A DNA stretch of 64,000 nt. It comes from Unio delphinus. Lineage: Eukaryota; Mollusca; Bivalvia; Unionida; Unionidae. The DNA lies in assembly GCA_029339505.1 (NCBI GenBank), contig JAQISU010000123.1, positions 5,438,501-5,502,500 on the forward strand. The letters run 5' to 3'. The translations under genes and the position numbers were made by a program. The notes under the pieces are model-generated. The model was not told where the DNA came from. It saw nothing but the letters and a program-made list of their open reading frames with translations, and searched no databases. Of the stretch, positions 63,133 through 64,000 are shown piece by piece. Numbering within the stretch: the stretch's first letter is position 1; every line of letters starts with the position of its first letter.

Positions 63133-64000
63133 ATGATGGATTCCAATAAAGAAAGTAGAACTTTAAATGTTCAGACAGCTATTGAGATCTTTCATCAAAG
63201 TACATCAGAGACAACTGATGAACATTATTTAATCAACAAATTTGCAGAGATAGCTAACCTCGATCCATCATGTATTAATAAACAAGCTCTAACTGCAAAG
63301 CTGTATAGATACAAAAATAAACTGAAAGGGAAACGAGGGTTGACAAAAAATGAATTTGAAAATGAGACATTTTCTGTACCAGTTAACACTGTGACAGCAC
63401 CTAAGTTTCCAAGTGGAAAACTTTATGAAGAGGAGCTTTCGTCTTGCAAGCAAGCATGAACAAGTTTAGCAACTGAATTATCACAGTTCAAACAACAAAT
63501 ATAGTCACTGAAGGAAGAAAAAAACATTAAAAGTAGAGAAACTATTGAAACCCATCAGTATGAGATTTCTAGTCTTAAAAGGTCTCATTCTCAAGAATTA
63601 AAATCTCAGTCAAAAAAATTTAAATTATAGACCCATCAACTATCTTCTCAAATCAAAAAGTTATTGAATGATAAAGACAAAATGCTTCAGAAATTAAATT
63701 TCGTTGCTAACGAGAAACGAGTTACTCGTTACGAAAACATACTTCTGAAGAGATCTTTATCACGATATGCCGTAAAGAGAGCTTCTGTTGCAAACAACAG
63801 AGCATTGCAAAAAAAACAATAATTCGTCAGAACAGAAAGCTTGCAATGTTGTTATAGTGCATTTAGTAACATTTTGCCAGTCGCAAAATGAAAAAGCATG
63901 TTTGTCAATTTTCGAGGGAATAGATTTAACATATTTTTGATGGGTCAAATTGCCTTTTACCACCATCAGAGGATAAAACAGTTTTTTGAAACTGTACATG
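63133..64000 (+). pseudogene. decayed intronless coiled-coil protein, possibly transposon-derived, runs off the window
   Basis: The frame from ATG-ATG at 63133 reads through the same phase for about 690 bases, interrupted only by stops at 63457, 63502, 63628 and 63820; a frame change follows. The first 108 residues are uninterrupted and include EIFHQSTSETTDEHYLINKF and a basic stretch, KLYRYKNKLKGKRGL. The rest is a Lys/Glu/Gln-rich heptad-like region (LATELSQFKQQ, YEISSLKRSHSQELKSQ). No intron boundaries explain the stops. A single long frame with stops and no introns suggests an inactive mobile-element protein, but the family was not recognised. Confidence 0.5.

Overview
The window reads as animal nuclear DNA, most likely from a bivalve mollusc or another lophotrochozoan. 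It is AT-rich, its genes are split by spliceosomal introns with GT/AG ends, and it is full of simple repeats and decayed transposons. Two families that are strongly expanded in bivalves are present: secreted C1q-domain proteins and a short HECT-domain protein of the kind annotated as G2E3-like. The species cannot be fixed from sequence alone. No RNA gene was recognised.

Layout. (1) 2673-13003, minus strand: an eight-exon HECT-type E3 ubiquitin ligase-like gene. All splice phases join into a 506-residue frame that keeps the active-site cysteine. Exons 2 and 3 look like a tandem exon duplication, and intron 2 holds an antisense LINE fossil. (2) 15.5-27.1 kb, minus strand: three C1q-domain copies with the same two-exon plan (signal peptide plus short helical stalk, a phase-1 intron, then the globular domain). 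Copies 1 and 3 are intact; copy 2 is broken by stops and a frameshift, and a rearranged LINE lies next to its first exon. (3) 28.8-36.9 kb: gene-poor, with several inverted-repeat elements. The most striking is a region with long terminal inverted repeats and at least eight copies of an 18-bp GGAGCCG-type motif. (4) 41.2-62.0 kb, plus strand: a tentative six-exon gene with two microexons. Its introns carry CR1/L2-like LINE copies, a Penelope-like fragment with an intact GIY-YIG endonuclease frame, a hAT-type non-autonomous element with a perfect 8-bp target-site duplication, two minisatellites and a near-perfect 188-bp palindrome. A second small two-exon candidate starts at 48586. (5) 63.1 kb to the end: a decayed intronless coiled-coil frame.

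How the parts relate. The C1q genes are probably secreted lectin-like recognition proteins that arose by local duplication. The HECT gene is an independent intracellular ubiquitin enzyme. Most of the remaining sequence is transposon-derived. Exon limits were set by eye from splice-site consensus and phase matching; no alignment, transcript or database search was run.
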